A stretch of 64,000 nucleotides of DNA, from assembly GCF_003337375.1 (NCBI RefSeq), contig NZ_QPJD01000004.1, positions 1-64,000 on the forward strand, given 5' to 3'. Positions within the stretch are counted from its first letter, which is position 1, and each line of letters starts with the position of its first letter. The position numbers and the translations under genes were made by a program. Shown here piece by piece: positions 42,735-51,912 of this stretch. The stretch is from Paenibacillus prosopidis. GTDB taxonomy: Bacteria; Bacillota; Bacilli; Paenibacillales; Paenibacillaceae. The notes beneath the pieces were generated by a model. That model saw nothing but the letters and a program-made list of their open reading frames with translations. It had not been told where the DNA came from and searched no databases.

Positions 42735-44819
42735 TTACACGGCGCAGCTTGTGCATTCCTCAACGGAAAGACGCTTGGTTCTCGTGTAATAGAGCGATTT
42801 AAGCCCTTTTTGCGCAGCATAAACGTAGAAGCGCGCCAGCTCGCGAGTTGTCACGTTACTATTTACATGCAGCACTGAGGAAATGCCTTGGTCAACGTGC
42901 TGCTGAATTTCCGCTATAAGATCAATCAGCTTGAACTGATCGATGTTGTAAGCCGATTTATAGTAGAAGTAGTTGTCTTGAGCCAAATATGGCATCGGGT
43001 AGTAAGTCGTCGAATTCGCATATGTACGCGTTTCGATGTGTTCAACGATCGGCATTACGCTCGAAGTCGCGTTTTGGATGTACGAAATACTTTGTGTAGG
43101 CGCAATAGCAAGACGGTACGCATGATACAAGCCGTGCTTTTGTACTTTTTCCTTCAATGCTGCCCAGTCCTGAGGCGACGGAATTTCCATGCCTTCGAAC
43201 AATTCCTTCACGCGCTCCGTCTTCGGACGGAAGTCATTCTCCACATAGCGGGTGAAATACGTGCCCTTCGCATATTCGGAACGGTCGAAATCTTTGAACG
43301 TAATGCCGCGCTCTTTGGCGATTTCCATGCTTTGCTCGATGGAGTAGTAATTCATCATCATAAAGAATACGCCGGCAAAATCCTTTGCTTCTTCGCTTTC
43401 GTAAGCGATCTTGTTTTTTGCCAGATAACCGTTCAGGTTCATCGCGCCGAGACCGACGGAATGCAGTTCCTCGTTAGCTTTGCGTACGCCAGGAGCGTTA
43501 TCGATTTTGGACAAATCGCTGACTGTCGTCAACGCTTCGATACCGACGTGAACCGATTCCTTCACTTTCTTGCGCTCCATAACATTAACAATGTTAAGCG
43601 AAGCAAGGTTACAGCTAATATCGCGGCGGATGACGTCTTCGTAGCCGTAATCCTTAATTTCCGAAGTCTCCTGCAGCTGGAATATTTCCGTGCACAGGTT
43701 GGACATTTTAATGGAGCCGATATCCTTCAAAGCATGAATGCTGTTGGCGTTCGACTTGTTCATAATGTATGGGTAGCCGGATTCAAGCTGAATCGAGGCG
43801 ATTTTTGTCAGCATGTCGCGTGCGTTCATGACTTTCTTTTTCGTTACTTTTTCGTTAGCGAGCAGTTCTTCGTACATTTCGTCCATATCCATGTCATCGA
43901 GATGCTTGCCGTATGCTTTCTGTACGGAATGTGGTCCGAACACGAAGAGCGGCTTATTTTGTGCTGCCAGTTCATAAAATTTATTTGGAATAATAAGGCC
44001 GATCGACAACGTTTTGATGCGCGCCTTCTCGTCGGCGTTAATCTTTTTGCAATCAAGGAATTCGATAATATCCCAGCCGAAAATGTTGTAGTAGCCGGCT
44101 CCGGATCCTTTGCGTTGACCCATTTGGTCCGCATAGGAGAAAGCATCTTCCATCAGCTTCAGCACGGGCATAATGCCCTTCGCTGCGCCTTCTACCCCTT
44201 TGATCGGCTCGCCGCGTCCGCGGAGTTTCGACAGGTTGACGGCAACGCCGCCGCCGATTTTGGACAGCTGCATGCATGTGCCCAGCACGTAGTTAATCGA
44301 GTTGAGAGAATCGTCCATTTCCAGCAGGAAGCAAGATACCATTTCCCCGCGGCGGCTTTTGCCTGCGTTCAGGAAGGTTGGCGTTGCCGGCTGCAAGCGC
44401 TGATCGATCATCGCTTCAGCAATTCGAAGCGCTCTTGCCGCATCGCCTTCGCCAAGGTGCAAGGCAACGATCGCCACGCGGTCCGAATACTGCTCTAAAT
44501 ACTGCGTTTTGTTATTCGTCTTCATGGCATAGTCTTTGTAAAACTTCGATGCTGCCATATAGGATTGGAATTCGAACCCGCTGTTTGCTGTTAATGTAAA
44601 AACGGCTTCAACCTGCTCGTATGTATACTTTTCGTACACATTATCGTAGTAATCGTTCTCTATTAAGTAGTCTAGCTTGTGGCGAAGTGAGTCAAACTTG
44701 ACGCTTTTCTCTTCAACTTCCTCCATAAATGCGGCAACAGCCTCTTTATCTTTATCCAGCTGGTAAAAGCCGTCAGCACCGCGCTGCATCAATTCGTTGT
44801 TCAGTTCAATATGCTTCAA
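42735..44819 (-). CDS. nrdE: Class Ib ribonucleotide reductase large subunit
   Basis: A 694-residue catalytic subunit. Key sites are MVSCFLLEMDDSLNSIN (redox Cys), KMSNLCTEIFQLQET (thiyl Cys in NxCxE), SCNLASLNIVNV (redox Cys), APTQSISYIQNATSSVMP and the C-terminal thiol pair EECTSCAV. I choose the TTG at 44819 (LKHIELNNELM) because AAAGGG lies about 9 bases upstream and homologues start there; the ATG at 44876 lies within nrdI. This overlaps nrdI by 14 bases. No intein is present here, unlike nrdJ. Confidence 0.93.
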   Translation of the reverse strand: MKHIELNNELMQRGADGFYQLDKDKEAVAAFMEEVEEKSVKFDSLRHKLDYLIENDYYDNVYEKYTYEQVEAVFTLTANSGFEFQSYMAASKFYKDYAMKTNNKTQYLEQYSDRVAIVALHLGEGDAARALRIAEAMIDQRLQPATPTFLNAGKSRRGEMVSCFLLEMDDSLNSINYVLGTCMQLSKIGGGVAVNLSKLRGRGEPIKGVEGAAKGIMPVLKLMEDAFSYADQMGQRKGSGAGYYNIFGWDIIEFLDCKKINADEKARIKTLSIGLIIPNKFYELAAQNKPLFVFGPHSVQKAYGKHLDDMDMDEMYEELLANEKVTKKKVMNARDMLTKIASIQLESGYPYIMNKSNANSIHALKDIGSIKMSNLCTEIFQLQETSEIKDYGYEDVIRRDISCNLASLNIVNVMERKKVKESVHVGIEALTTVSDLSKIDNAPGVRKANEELHSVGLGAMNLNGYLAKNKIAYESEEAKDFAGVFFMMMNYYSIEQSMEIAKERGITFKDFDRSEYAKGTYFTRYVENDFRPKTERVKELFEGMEIPSPQDWAALKEKVQKHGLYHAYRLAIAPTQSISYIQNATSSVMPIVEHIETRTYANSTTYYPMPYLAQDNYFYYKSAYNIDQFKLIDLIAEIQQHVDQGISSVLHVNSNVTTRELARFYVYAAQKGLKSLYYTRTKRLSVEECTSCAV

Positions 44820-45165
44820 TGGTTCGCACCCTTTCGACAAAATGTTGCGTATCCTGACTCGTACCCGATAATTCAAATTTCAAAATTACGGGAACATCGT
44901 ACATTTCCGAGATCGTGTCCGCGCTCTTCGCGAACCCTGATCCCCAGTTGCGGTTGCCGCTCGCGGATACGCCGCGAAGCATATCTGAATTGCTTCGCAG
45001 GAACGAAGTCACCTTCTCCGGAACTTGGCCAAACCCTGTCGTGTACGTGACCAGCACGAACGGCTCGTCTACCTCTTGCTTCTCATCAATAGGCACTGCC
45101 CGCATATTCAATTTATTGATGAAACGCTTGACATTACCTGTTTTGGAATCATAGACGACTAGCAT
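44806..45165 (-). CDS. nrdI: NrdI flavodoxin-like protein
   Basis: A 119-residue flavodoxin-like protein (MLVVYDSKTGNVKRFINKLN, VLVTYTTGFGQVPEKV, GVSASGNRNWGSGFAKSADT). NrdI supplies the oxidant for assembling the manganese tyrosyl-radical cofactor of NrdF. It is the first gene of the operon, and the promoter with NrdR boxes lies about 140 bases upstream. Confidence 0.93.
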   Translation of the reverse strand: MLVVYDSKTGNVKRFINKLNMRAVPIDEKQEVDEPFVLVTYTTGFGQVPEKVTSFLRSNSDMLRGVSASGNRNWGSGFAKSADTISEMYDVPVILKFELSGTSQDTQHFVERVRTIEAY

Positions 45166-45285
45166 TGCACGTTCGCTCCCCTACTGAATTTAAGCAATCA
45201 AAAATAGCGCTTCTGACTAGCATTTCTGTCAGCTGCGCTTATTCAAGATTTACCATTGGTCAATCTTTGAAGGCACTATATACAT

Positions 45286-45336
45286 CAATATGTAGTTGAT
45301 GTTTTTGATTCTACATCAAGATATAGGTTCCGTCAA
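45286..45336 (-). promoter_or_regulatory. nrdI-nrdE-nrdF promoter with tandem NrdR boxes
   Basis: On the minus strand TTGACG (45331-45336) and TAGAAT (45308-45313) are separated by exactly 17 bases. Two NrdR-like cores lie at 45317-45326 (CAAGATATAG on plus) and 45286-45295 (CAATATGTAG on plus), 31 bases apart, each one mismatch from CWATATATWG. One lies in the -35/-10 spacer and one just after the start site. This is the spacing expected for cooperative NrdR binding. Confidence 0.82.
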
Positions 45337-45444
45337 TGAAAATTATGGAGAAAATATGAATCTATTTTTTGGGCGCACTCGACTATTTTAACAGATACGG
45401 ATATGATGGGATAGTGACATTTTATAGCTAATTTGGAGGCCCTA

Positions 45445-45666
45445 ATGGATGCTAAAACACTTGCTGAACAAATACGCGAATTGGTAGAGCAATTATGCCT
45501 TGACGCCGGCTACGCGGCTCCTGAGCTGCTTGCATATATAGAAAAATTAGAACAAGACAATAGGCAAATGAATCAAGAATTGAAGAAATTAAAGCTGGAT
45601 GCTGTCCGTCGAGCCTCCGCTTCGGCAGGGATGAACAGCCGCTTAAAGGATGCGCTCAGGGAATAA
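45445..45666 (+). CDS. Small coiled-coil hypothetical protein, 73 aa
   Basis: MDAKTLAEQIRELVEQLCLD, followed by ELLAYIEKLEQDNRQMNQEL, a heptad pattern of about 35 residues typical of a short coiled coil. A GGAGG site lies 5 bases before the ATG at 45445. The gene is alone on the plus strand between nrdI and the yqe cluster. I do not recognise the family. Confidence 0.6.
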   Translation: MDAKTLAEQIRELVEQLCLDAGYAAPELLAYIEKLEQDNRQMNQELKKLKLDAVRRASASAGMNSRLKDALRE

Positions 45667-45985
45667 ATTAACGAGTGTAATCACTACATATAGTTATAGA
45701 TGCAGTCAATTGAGAGCTGTCCGAATGCTCTTCTTGTTCACAAAAAGCTTGTCGATAAAATATTACAATCAATTACACAAAACGACAATTCCTTCGCGCA
45801 ACACAATATGTTGTGGCACTCTTGCCTAATCACAGATCGGAAGAAATGCTCCTAGTTTCCTTGCTGGTATTGGCTGCAGATTAACGTTTAGGCAAGTTCT
45901 AACCTCGTAAAGGCATATTTGACAATTTAAAGCGAATAAGTGCCCCATTATCTACGGGCGTCTCCCCCATTCACTGCAACATAAA
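45667..45985. other. Gene-free stretch with one NrdR-like palindrome
   Basis: I see no supportable ORF between the coiled-coil gene and the terminator of the yqe cluster. The only notable sequence is ACACAATATGTTGTGG at 45801-45816, a near-palindrome that fits the NrdR box except at one core position. No promoter or gene is attached to it. Confidence 0.5.
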
Positions 45986-46032
45986 GCAGGGGGTAACCCG
46001 CAAGATCATTAATCTTGCGGGTTACCCCCTGC
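45986..46032 (-). terminator. Perfect 21-base-stem hairpin after yqeM
   Basis: GCAGGGGGTAACCCGCAAGAT (45986-46006) and its exact complement at 46012-46032 surround a CATTA loop. It lies 16 bases downstream of the yqeM stop. The T run on either side is short, so it probably ends the yqe operon by strength of stem. Confidence 0.65.
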
Positions 46033-46048
46033 CCATATTCACTTCACG

Positions 46049-46816
46049 TTATTTAACTGCAGCAAAAAATAAACGTTCAGATCCGCTATGAGCCGGCAGA
46101 AGCTCGAAATCGGCAAACCGGTCGACCGACTTGAAGCCGGCCCGCCGCAGCGCAGCCTCAATCCAATCCGGGTCGTACGCCCGCTGCACATGCGATTCCT
46201 CAAACCGGTAAAATCTCGAATCGTGATCGCGTGCGAAAATCGTAAGGTGATGCTCGATTTCGCATCGCGCCTCCTCAAAGTCGCAGGTCCATATGTACGC
46301 GACATCCCGTTCATCTAGAACGAAAGGCTGTTCCTCCGCATAACGAATTAACTGCTTAGGCGGATGCATGTCGAACAAGAACGTCCCTCCGCTGCGCAAT
46401 CCTGCAAATGTAGAACGGAACGCTGCCTCGATGTCGGCTTCCTCCGTCAAATAGTTCAAGCAATCACAAAACGAAATGACCGCGTCTACGGGCTCCTGCA
46501 GCTCCCAATCCCGCATGTCCTGTTGCAACCAGCGGATGGAGCCTGGACGCGGCCGAGTGACCTGCTGAGGCGTCTCATCCCACTTGCTGCGGGCAACGGT
46601 GAGCATGTCCGATGATAGATCGATACCGTATACATGGAAGCCCGAACGGGCAAGCGGGATCGAAATGCTTCCTGTTCCGCAGCCAAGATCAACAACCGTC
46701 GAAGGCATGCCGTACCGCGACCAGCTGGCTCTTGCGAAGCCAAGCCATTCCGCATAAGGCATGTCCTCCATTAATTGATCATATACGGCTGCGAACTGGC
46801 CATAGGAACGCGTCAT
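46049..46816 (-). CDS. yqeM: Class I SAM-dependent methyltransferase YqeM
   Basis: A 255-residue methyltransferase: YDQLMEDMPYAEWLGFARAS, the SAM-binding motif VVDLGCGTGSISIPLARSGF, VYGIDLSSDMLTVARSKW and VISFCDCLNYLTEE. The substrate is unknown. The start overlaps the cvfB stop by 4 bases (ATGA). In Bacillus yqeM is also the last gene of this cluster. Confidence 0.88.
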   Translation of the reverse strand: MTRSYGQFAAVYDQLMEDMPYAEWLGFARASWSRYGMPSTVVDLGCGTGSISIPLARSGFHVYGIDLSSDMLTVARSKWDETPQQVTRPRPGSIRWLQQDMRDWELQEPVDAVISFCDCLNYLTEEADIEAAFRSTFAGLRSGGTFLFDMHPPKQLIRYAEEQPFVLDERDVAYIWTCDFEEARCEIEHHLTIFARDHDSRFYRFEESHVQRAYDPDWIEAALRRAGFKSVDRFADFELLPAHSGSERLFFAAVK

Positions 46817-47778
46817 TCCGTTTCAGCTCCTTCAGACTGAGAGGATGCGGCTCCGTTATCCGTTTGCTGAACAGATTGTCCAGCTGCTTCTGCCTCCGGT
46901 CCCTGAGCCAAGTATGTCCAGCTTCCTTTTTGCGTCACTAGCCCTTCCCGCATCAGCTTCCCTATAGCGCGTTTAAAAGCACCCTTGCTGATTCCAAATT
47001 TTTGCTTGATGATCTCGGCATCCGTCTGGTCGGAATACGGCATTCCGCCGCCTGGTCTTTCTTTTATAAAGGCAAGAATGCGATCCGCATCCTCTACTCG
47101 TCCAATTTCTTTGCGCTGCGCCATCGACAAATTCACTCTGCCGTCTTCACGTATAAAGGTGACGCGTGCGCTCACCCGTTCGCCAAGGCGGAGCGGTCTT
47201 GTCCGCTCGGAGCTGGGAATGAGGCCGTACGCGCCAAAGCCGACAACGCCGCCATCGATGATGACGAATGAACCGAGCTGCAGCGTTTTCGATACCCAAC
47301 CTTCAACCCATTGATTGTTCCAGCTTGCAGGTGCGGGGAATACAAGCTTCGACAGCTCTTCCTCATAGGCGATTTTTGCGATGAGCCTGCCGATCTTATC
47401 ATGCTTCATGACCACAAAAACCTCATCGCCCGGGAGCGGTCTGTAATCAATGCTTTCCGGCAGCTCTGAGAGCGGCAGCAGCAAATGTCTGCCTAATCCC
47501 ATTTCAAGAAAACAGCCGAGACGGGGATGAACGTCAGCAACCTGCAGCCTTGCTAGCTCGTCAAGCTGCAGAAAAGGCTTCTTCATCGTAGCCGCTAGCC
47601 GGTCTTCCGAATCGTAGAACAGGAAGGCTTCCACTTCGTCGCCGATTTTCGGTTTCGATCCGACAAGCTCGGTATAATGCAAGAGCACATCCGATTCCCC
47701 ATCGCTCAAGAAATAACCGTAGGGCGACACCTCGCGTGTCACCCTTAACGTCTGTGTCGTACCTGCTACGAAACTCAT
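46813..47778 (-). CDS. cvfB: CvfB/YitL-type S1 RNA-binding regulator
   Basis: A 321-residue protein with S1-like beta-barrels (VSPYGYFLSDGESDVLLHYT; LGSFVIIDGGVVGFGAYGLI with ERVSARVTFIREDGRVNLSM) and a C-terminal winged helix (IKQKFGISKGAFKRAIGKLM), then a disordered Gln/Ser/Glu-rich tail. CvfB proteins bind RNA and affect virulence or translation. The start at 47778 overlaps the rsfS stop by 4 bases, and GGAG lies 5 bases upstream. In Bacillus cvfB is not part of the yqe cluster, so its position here is unusual. Confidence 0.87.
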   Translation of the reverse strand: MSFVAGTTQTLRVTREVSPYGYFLSDGESDVLLHYTELVGSKPKIGDEVEAFLFYDSEDRLAATMKKPFLQLDELARLQVADVHPRLGCFLEMGLGRHLLLPLSELPESIDYRPLPGDEVFVVMKHDKIGRLIAKIAYEEELSKLVFPAPASWNNQWVEGWVSKTLQLGSFVIIDGGVVGFGAYGLIPSSERTRPLRLGERVSARVTFIREDGRVNLSMAQRKEIGRVEDADRILAFIKERPGGGMPYSDQTDAEIIKQKFGISKGAFKRAIGKLMREGLVTQKGSWTYLAQGPEAEAAGQSVQQTDNGAASSQSEGAETE

Positions 47779-48122
47779 GCGAACTCCACAACCTTCGCGT
47801 CGGACCACAGCCGTTCAATGTTATAATAATCGCGTTCATCGCGGTGGAATACATGAACAATCACATCGCCGAGGTCAATAAGTATCCACCTGGCCGAATC
47901 AACGCCTTCAATGCCGCGAACGCGGTTACCGTTCTTCTCCGCTTGTTTCTTAATTTCTGTCGCAATCGCTTGCACCTGCGTATCAGAATTTCCGCTGCAA
48001 ATTACGAAATAATCCGCTACCAGTGAAACTTCTTTTAAATTTAATGCAACGACCCGCACCGCTTTTTTATCTTCCGCTGCTGCAACCGTTATTTGAAGCA
48101 GTTCATCCGAATGTAACGCCAT
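47775..48122 (-). CDS. rsfS: Ribosome silencing factor RsfS
   Basis: A 115-residue RsfS/Iojap protein: VVALNLKEVSLVADYFVICS, GNSDTQVQAIATEIKKQAEK, WILIDLGDVIVHVFHRDERD and YYNIERLWSD. It binds L14 of the large subunit and blocks subunit joining when nutrients are short. It is 21 bases after yqeK and overlaps cvfB by 4 bases. Confidence 0.95.
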   Translation of the reverse strand: MALHSDELLQITVAAAEDKKAVRVVALNLKEVSLVADYFVICSGNSDTQVQAIATEIKKQAEKNGNRVRGIEGVDSARWILIDLGDVIVHVFHRDERDYYNIERLWSDAKVVEFA

Positions 48123-48143
48123 AGCTCAGCCTCCTGTTGTATA

Positions 48144-48698
48144 TTATTCTAATAAAGCATTCCGCGCTTCTATCGTAAGCGGAAAAATACGTTTTCCCTT
48201 CTCAAGCAAGAAGGAAATTGTAGAATTAAATCCTGCGAGAAGCGCCTTATCCAAATGATGCCCACTTAACTCACGAATGGTTTCTACACCTGGAAAATCC
48301 CGCCCCGGCTCCATATAATCAGCTAAGCAAACAATCTTCTCCAGCTTTGTCATCTCTCTTCGACCAGATGTGTGGTAACGAATCGCATTCAGCACATCAG
48401 CATCCGTCACGCCGTATTCATGTTCAGCGATCCAAGCGCCAACTGGAGCATGCCACAGCTCTTTATCGTACAGAAGCAGCTCTGATGGTAAACCTTTCTC
48501 ACGAATGATCGATTCCATTCGCTCGGTCGGCCAATATTTGGCGACATCATGCAGGATGGCGGCAAGCTCGGCCCTAACGGGATCCTCGCCGAACCGCTCG
48601 GCCAATAGGACTGCGGTTTCCATTACCCCCTGCGTATGCAGCCACCTTCGCTCCGGCATTTCCGCCTTCACTTTGTCGATCATCTGCTCACGATTCAT
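48144..48698 (-). CDS. yqeK: YqeK HD-domain symmetrical diadenosine tetraphosphatase
   Basis: A 184-residue HD hydrolase: RRWLHTQGVMETAVLLAERF (first His), LAAILHDVAKYWP (HD pair), ELWHAPVGAWIAEHEYGV, NAIRYHTSGRREMTKLEKIV and LADYMEPGRDF. YqeK proteins cleave Ap4A to ADP. The start overlaps the 3' end of nadD by 11 bases. Confidence 0.93.
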   Translation of the reverse strand: MNREQMIDKVKAEMPERRWLHTQGVMETAVLLAERFGEDPVRAELAAILHDVAKYWPTERMESIIREKGLPSELLLYDKELWHAPVGAWIAEHEYGVTDADVLNAIRYHTSGRREMTKLEKIVCLADYMEPGRDFPGVETIRELSGHHLDKALLAGFNSTISFLLEKGKRIFPLTIEARNALLE

Positions 48699-49278
48699 AC
48701 AATTTGTACCTCCTCATGTAGCTATGCACCGAATCCGGCACTAAATATTGGACCGACAGGCCCGCGTTCACTCTGCTTCGGATCGCTGTTGACGATATAT
48801 CGACTGCAGGCATGTGAATCAGACTTATCCGTTCCTTTAAAAAAATCGGCAATGCGCCGATATCGTACGGATCGGAAGTCCGCTCTAATCCAATAAATGT
48901 AATCTGGGCCGCTAGTTGCTCGATTTGATGCCACTGAGGCAAATCGTTTATCCGATCAGATCCGATTATGTAGGAGAACGAATGGTTCGGATAACGCCGC
49001 TGCAGCTCCATGACCGTATCGTACGAGTAGCTTACTCCGCCGCGCTGCAATTCGATATCCAAAGCACGAAAAGCAGCATTGCTCTCAATTGCCCCGCATA
49101 CCATCTCGTATCGCTTTTCGCCGCTGACTCCAGGCTCATTCGCTTTGAGCGGAGGGACATATGATGGAATGAACCAGACTTCGTGCAGGTCACAATGCTC
49201 TCGCGCCGTTTCAGCTGCAATCAAATGACCGATATGGATTGGATCAAACGTTCCGCCCATAATTCCGATCTTACTCAC
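48688..49278 (-). CDS. nadD: Nicotinate-nucleotide adenylyltransferase
   Basis: A 196-residue NAD-biosynthesis enzyme joining nicotinate mononucleotide and ATP. The nucleotidyltransferase motifs are IGIMGGTFDPIHIGHLIAAE and the C-terminal ISSTAIRSRVNAGLSV (SSTxIR). The GTG at 49278 follows GAGGAG by 8 bases; the ATG at 49302 lies in the ribosome binding region and would add an atypical leader. Confidence 0.95.
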   Translation of the reverse strand: MSKIGIMGGTFDPIHIGHLIAAETAREHCDLHEVWFIPSYVPPLKANEPGVSGEKRYEMVCGAIESNAAFRALDIELQRGGVSYSYDTVMELQRRYPNHSFSYIIGSDRINDLPQWHQIEQLAAQITFIGLERTSDPYDIGALPIFLKERISLIHMPAVDISSTAIRSRVNAGLSVQYLVPDSVHSYMRRYKLYES

Positions 49279-49516
49279 TTGTTGTACTCCTCCCCACATC
49301 AAGCAAATAATTGTCTGGCTAATCTCCGCTGCGCGTGAGTATCATTCTTACGATGCTTTCGTTCTCGGATTCACTGATTTAATAAAACATTAATAGGTAA
49401 AAATCCGAAGAACAAGAAGCTACCACTTCGTTTCTTCAGAACGACACTCCCGCTCCACTTTTAGTATGCCAATTATCGCAAGATGTCAAAAGCTTCACCA
49501 AAATTCGCAATTCTTA

Positions 49517-49822
49517 TTATTTACGAGCAGCGCTCGGAAGCTCGATTTGTTTGTTGTCTTTAGATTCTTTGTAGAGCACGATTGTTTTGCCGATGACTTG
49601 TACGAGCTCCGCACCTGCTGCTGCAGCAACTTCTGCGCCGATTTCTTTCGGATCATCCAAGCAGTTGTTTAATACGGAAACTTTAATAAGCTCCCGGGTC
49701 TCGATTGCTTCTTCGATGTGACGCACAAGGTGGTCATTTGTTCCGCCCTTGCCAACCTGGAATATAGGCTGCAAATGGTGAGCCAATGATCTTAAATATC
49801 GTTTTTGTTTGCCTGTAAGCAT
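49517..49822 (-). CDS. yhbY: YhbY (YqeI) ribosome-assembly RNA-binding protein
   Basis: A 101-residue CRM-domain protein: LTGKQKRYLRSLAHHLQPIF, QVGKGGTNDHLVRHIEEAIE and IKVSVLNNCLDDPKEIGAEV. It binds large-subunit rRNA precursors during assembly. AAGGA lies 7 bases before the ATG. It stands between aroE and nadD as in Bacillus, with a 238-base gap before nadD. Confidence 0.93.
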   Translation of the reverse strand: MLTGKQKRYLRSLAHHLQPIFQVGKGGTNDHLVRHIEEAIETRELIKVSVLNNCLDDPKEIGAEVAAAAGAELVQVIGKTIVLYKESKDNKQIELPSAARK

Positions 49823-49889
49823 GATGTATTCCTTCTTTCATTTCGATAATTCGAATCCGTTCTTATTCATGTTGCTTCTACTAGCGCGT

Positions 49890-50762
49890 TTATTTGCTTT
49901 GCAGCGCTGCCAGAACCGTCTCACGCATAGCCGCTACCGGCGCGGGCTGACCGGTCCAATATTCGAAGGCGTATGCCCCCTGATAGATGAACATCCCTAA
50001 ACCGCCGTGAGTCCGGCAGCCGTGCCGCTCTGCTTCTTGCAAAAATTTTGTTTTTATCGGGTTGTATATTAAATCGCTTGCAACCGCCCCCGGCTTCAGC
50101 CATGCGGCATCGACGGGCGTGTCGTCCGTATTCGGAAACATGCCGACGGATGTCGTATTGATGATGATATCCGCTTGCTGACAAGCTGCTTGCAGCTGAT
50201 CATCCGGTATAGCCTGTATGTCACATTTATCTTGAAAGGCATCTGTAAGCTCTTTGGCGCGTTCTAAAGAACGGTTTGCAATTGTTATATGCGCAGGATT
50301 CTCATTCGAAAGGGCGTAAACGATACCCCGGGCCGCACCGCCCGCTCCAATAACAACGATTCGTTTACCCGCAAGCTCCGGTTCCACTTCTTCCTTCAAA
50401 GAGCGGACATATCCGATCCCGTCCGTGTTATAGCCTATAAGCCGTCCATTTTCATTAACAATCGTATTGACTGCGCCTATTACCTGCGCACCCGCATCAA
50501 TGTCGTCTAATACGGACATGATGTCCAGCTTGTGCGGGATCGTTACATTTACGCCGCGTATCCCCATCGCCCTCACACCCGCTGCAAAATCAGCTACACG
50601 GTCACTCGTCACATGAAAGGCGGCATAAACACCATTAATACCCGTTTCTTTAAATGCCCGATTCATCATAATCGGTGATTTTGAATGTCGGATTGGATTG
50701 CCGATTACTCCAAACAGTACCGTATTGCTGTCAATCCGGTTTCCTTCTCCTGCACTTGTCAC
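49890..50762 (-). CDS. aroE: Shikimate dehydrogenase
   Basis: A 290-residue enzyme that reduces 3-dehydroshikimate with NADPH. Family motifs are LFGVIGNPIRHSKSPIMMNR, GVNVTIPHKLDIM (catalytic Lys), VNTIVNENGRLIGYNTDGIG and the dinucleotide site VVIGAGGAARGIVYAL. The GTG at 50762 follows AAGGGG by 8 bases; the in-frame TTG at 50780 lies within that region. It is 25 bases after yqeH. Confidence 0.95.
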   Translation of the reverse strand: MTSAGEGNRIDSNTVLFGVIGNPIRHSKSPIMMNRAFKETGINGVYAAFHVTSDRVADFAAGVRAMGIRGVNVTIPHKLDIMSVLDDIDAGAQVIGAVNTIVNENGRLIGYNTDGIGYVRSLKEEVEPELAGKRIVVIGAGGAARGIVYALSNENPAHITIANRSLERAKELTDAFQDKCDIQAIPDDQLQAACQQADIIINTTSVGMFPNTDDTPVDAAWLKPGAVASDLIYNPIKTKFLQEAERHGCRTHGGLGMFIYQGAYAFEYWTGQPAPVAAMRETVLAALQSK

Positions 50763-50787
50763 AAGTGAGTCCCCTTCCAAGCCTTTG

Positions 50788-51912
50788 TTAAATCATCGAG
50801 TCGCGAAGCATGACCTTCACGCCCTTCGGTGCATATACATCAATCAGCGCTCCGCTTGTTCCATTCACTTGTATCCAGCCTAGACCGGAAATGAACACAT
50901 CCTTGTTCACACCGCGTTTTACGCGAAGCGAGTGCCTTGTCCATGCCGGTATGGATTCGAGCTCCTCCAGCGACGGCCCGCCAAGCAATTGGCCTCTATG
51001 GTCAGCATACAGCTCATCCGCCCGCTCGAGCTTCGTACGGTGCATGTTTAGCGCATTGGATATATAGAACGTAAAGGATTGACGATCTCCCTCAACAAAA
51101 TCAAATCGTACAAGGCTGCCTATAAACAGCGTCTGACCTGCATTTAATTGATACACAAGCGGTTTTATCGGCTTGTCCGGCAGAAGTGAACCAAGAAAAC
51201 TGCGCGGTACAATTTCGGTCATACGTGTAGCATATACAATTCCGGGCGTATCAATAATCGCTTTTCCGTCTTCAAGCGGGATATGAACTGCGTCAAGCGT
51301 CGTTCCCGGGTACCTTGAGGTCGTCAGCTCACGCTCCATATCGCTGTAATCACGGATAAGGCGATTAATTAACGTCGATTTACCGACATTCGTTGCGCCG
51401 ACCACGTAGACGTCGCGTCCGTTCCGGTATTGCTCGAGAGCATCAATAACATGCTCAAAGCCCATATTCCGCTTCGCGCTGCAAAGAACGACATCGACTG
51501 TGCGCAGACCTTCTGCCTTCGCTTGCTTCTGCACCCAATTACGAAGACGATTTACATTCATCGCTTTCGGCAGCAAATCGATCTTATTAACGACTAGCAA
51601 AACCGGATTATTTCCGACGAACCGCTGCAAGCCGGAAATCAAGCTGCCCTCAAAATCATACAAATCGACAATGTGTACGACCAAGCTATCCGTGCTGCCG
51701 ATACTGCCAAGCAGCCTTAGGAAATCGTCCTGGTCGACGGCTACCGATGAAGCTTCATTATAGTTGCGGATGCGGAAGCACCGCTGACAAATAACCGGAT
51801 CGCGTCCCATCGCGGCTTCGGGCAAAAATCCAGGCAATTCAGGCTTCCCTGATTGAAGCTGCACGCCGCAGCCGGAACATGACGATGCCTGACTATGCTG
51901 TTGTTCCTTCAC
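50788..51912 (-). CDS. yqeH: Ribosome biogenesis GTPase YqeH
   Basis: A 374-residue circularly permuted GTPase needed for 30S assembly. An N-terminal zinc finger (CSGCGVQL ... CQRCFRIRNY) is followed by the permuted motifs: VNKIDLL (G4), GATNVGKSTLINRL (G1), STRYPGTTLD-type switch and IIDTPGIVYA (G3). The GTG at 51912 follows GGGGG by 7 bases and overlaps the yqeG stop by 2 bases. Confidence 0.95.
   Translation of the reverse strand: MKEQQHSQASSCSGCGVQLQSGKPELPGFLPEAAMGRDPVICQRCFRIRNYNEASSVAVDQDDFLRLLGSIGSTDSLVVHIVDLYDFEGSLISGLQRFVGNNPVLLVVNKIDLLPKAMNVNRLRNWVQKQAKAEGLRTVDVVLCSAKRNMGFEHVIDALEQYRNGRDVYVVGATNVGKSTLINRLIRDYSDMERELTTSRYPGTTLDAVHIPLEDGKAIIDTPGIVYATRMTEIVPRSFLGSLLPDKPIKPLVYQLNAGQTLFIGSLVRFDFVEGDRQSFTFYISNALNMHRTKLERADELYADHRGQLLGGPSLEELESIPAWTRHSLRVKRGVNKDVFISGLGWIQVNGTSGALIDVYAPKGVKVMLRDSMI

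Noticed and set aside
42888-44498. A 536-residue ORF on the plus strand opposite nrdE
   Set aside because: It has no ribosome binding site, no family features, and lies wholly antisense to a recognised gene, so it is a codon-bias shadow.
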